Positions 62,993 through 64,000 of a stretch of 64,000 bases of DNA are shown piece by piece. The DNA is taken from the NCBI GenBank assembly GCA_029204225.1, contig MU832113.1, positions 22,791 to 86,790 on the forward strand, read 5' to 3'. Each line of letters opens with the position of its first letter. Position 1 is the first letter of the stretch. Made by a program: the position numbers and the translations under genes. The notes beneath the pieces are model-generated. The model worked only from the letters and a program-made list of their open reading frames with translations, had not been told where the DNA came from and made no database searches. Source of the DNA: Diphasiastrum complanatum. Taxonomy: Eukaryota > Streptophyta > Lycopodiopsida > Lycopodiales > Lycopodiaceae.

Positions 62993-64000
62993 GTAAGTGT
63001 GTTTTTCTTCAGAATAGCTCTACAAAAGTGCATTCGGTGGGGGGTTCCAATATCAGTACGAAACTCTATGAATTGCATATAGAAGATGGTGTCAATTCAG
63101 TGCTTGAGAAGTATAGTAAATTGTTGAGATCGGCTTCATAAGAAGTTATAAACATTGAACCTTGAAAAAGAATAGTTCTTCTTCCAGACCATTGCTTTTG
63201 AATTTATATAGCTGCATTCAGCAATTAAGAGTTACATGTGATGCAACTTGCAACAAAGTACGTTTTATCATTTGCTGGATTTTGAAACCCTTGTCCAATT
63301 TAGATTATTTGCTCACCTCATAGTTTGCCTAGGTGTTCCACTTTTTTTTTCTTTAGGCTTAGTCTCGTCCTTCTGTTTTTTAACTGTCCTCATGTATAAA
63401 GTAAAGAGAATGCTTGGTGATTTTGGCTTATGAAGGTCCAAGCTACTTTTCTGTGCTCGAACATACTTACACTGCCAAGAATAACGTCACATGCATAACG
63501 CTGCATAGAACTTATATTGAAGCACAAGACCTTGAACAGCTCTAGGACCAAGAATTGGTGCACATTCAAAAAACTTGTTGAGAAATTCGATTTCTTTTAG
63601 GTTCACTCGAGTATGGTGCTGACATGGCCTATACTCTGCATAATCCTTGCCAATAAATTCCCTAGCAAACTAGTTAAATTTAGTTTTATACCAAAATTTG
63701 GAAAATGTAGCATATGATGCATTGTAAAATCTCCATGTTAGTATTCAACTCATTGATATACTATGTGTAGCTCAATGTGATAGTTTAAGTATTGAGGAGC
63801 TAGATAGGGTGATGCCCCTACTGATAGGTTAGAAGAGGGTCAGATTTATCCCATAAGCATATGCTGTATGTTGAAGATCTTCGGAATGTAAACTAGGCCC
63901 CAAAGCTCAAGGCAAGTAAGTTTAAGTGACGTATATGTGGGCTCCTACCTTGAGATGATGAGATATAAGTTTGCCAACTGTGTGGACACTTGTTTAAGGC
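62993..64000 (+). other. Intron 1 of the GATA gene, incomplete
   Basis: This runs from the GTAAGT donor to the window edge and is at least 1008 bp. No sequence matching the second half of the GATA finger occurs on the plus strand. No repeats of note were seen. Confidence 0.75.

Noticed and set aside
62953..63141. 62-codon ORF beginning MGKQGPCYHCG.
   Set aside because: Only the first 13 codons are coding. It reads through a consensus GTAAGT donor into the intron.

Overview
This is nuclear DNA of a land plant with a large, repeat-rich genome. Three things point to that: the last two exons of a plant-type glyoxalase I gene (6127-7586, +), the first coding exon of a plant B-type GATA factor (62953-62992, +) with a consensus GT donor, and many LTR retrotransposons with plant-type primer-binding sites. 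The LINE type, the AT-rich spacers and the very low gene density would suit a fern or another seed-free plant, but I cannot prove the taxon from this window. Host genes make up only a few hundred bases. Layout: 1-1826 (-) is an uninterrupted LINE ORF (endonuclease plus reverse transcriptase) that runs off the left edge. 2150-4880 holds a decayed Copia (+) and a decayed Ty3/gypsy fragment (-). Together with the LINE they probably lie inside one very long glyoxalase I intron. 7900-15560 is mostly unrecognised spacer, with a 973-bp tandem duplication of a palindrome-rich satellite (11985-13940) and a compound microsatellite (14076-14328). 15570-22100 is a pile-up of Copia remnants (-), including an almost open 1100-codon polyprotein lacking RNase H and a fold-back of two Copia protease fragments. 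22441-24189 has unidentified coding-like ORFs (+). 24816-29245 (-) is a Copia-derived element in which the reverse transcriptase/RNase H region is replaced by unrelated ORFs. 29246-33400 is AT-rich spacer. 33400-35030 (-) looks like a non-coding RNA transcription unit: a TATA box, a telo-box leader, a well-formed C/D box snoRNA (34320-34411), a decayed snoRNA paralogue and a 139-bp triplication. 35111-37348 is an old LTR split by a younger solo LTR of the same family in the opposite orientation. 37350-51270 is a chimeric composite. It starts with an LTR end plus PBS and a Copia gag-to-integrase fragment, followed by a Ty3/gypsy gag-pol that is itself split by a solo LTR with a perfect 5-bp target duplication. 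Downstream come minisatellites, a decayed extra ORF region and a 3' LTR. 51750-53020 is another gypsy fragment (-), 53118-54000 a long inverted repeat, and 58255-58985 a Copia RT fragment (-). The window ends inside intron 1 of the GATA gene. Only three things look functional for the host: glyoxalase I, the GATA factor and the snoRNA unit. The remainder is nested and mutually rearranged retroelements and simple repeats. Identifications come from reading motifs by eye. No database search was possible.
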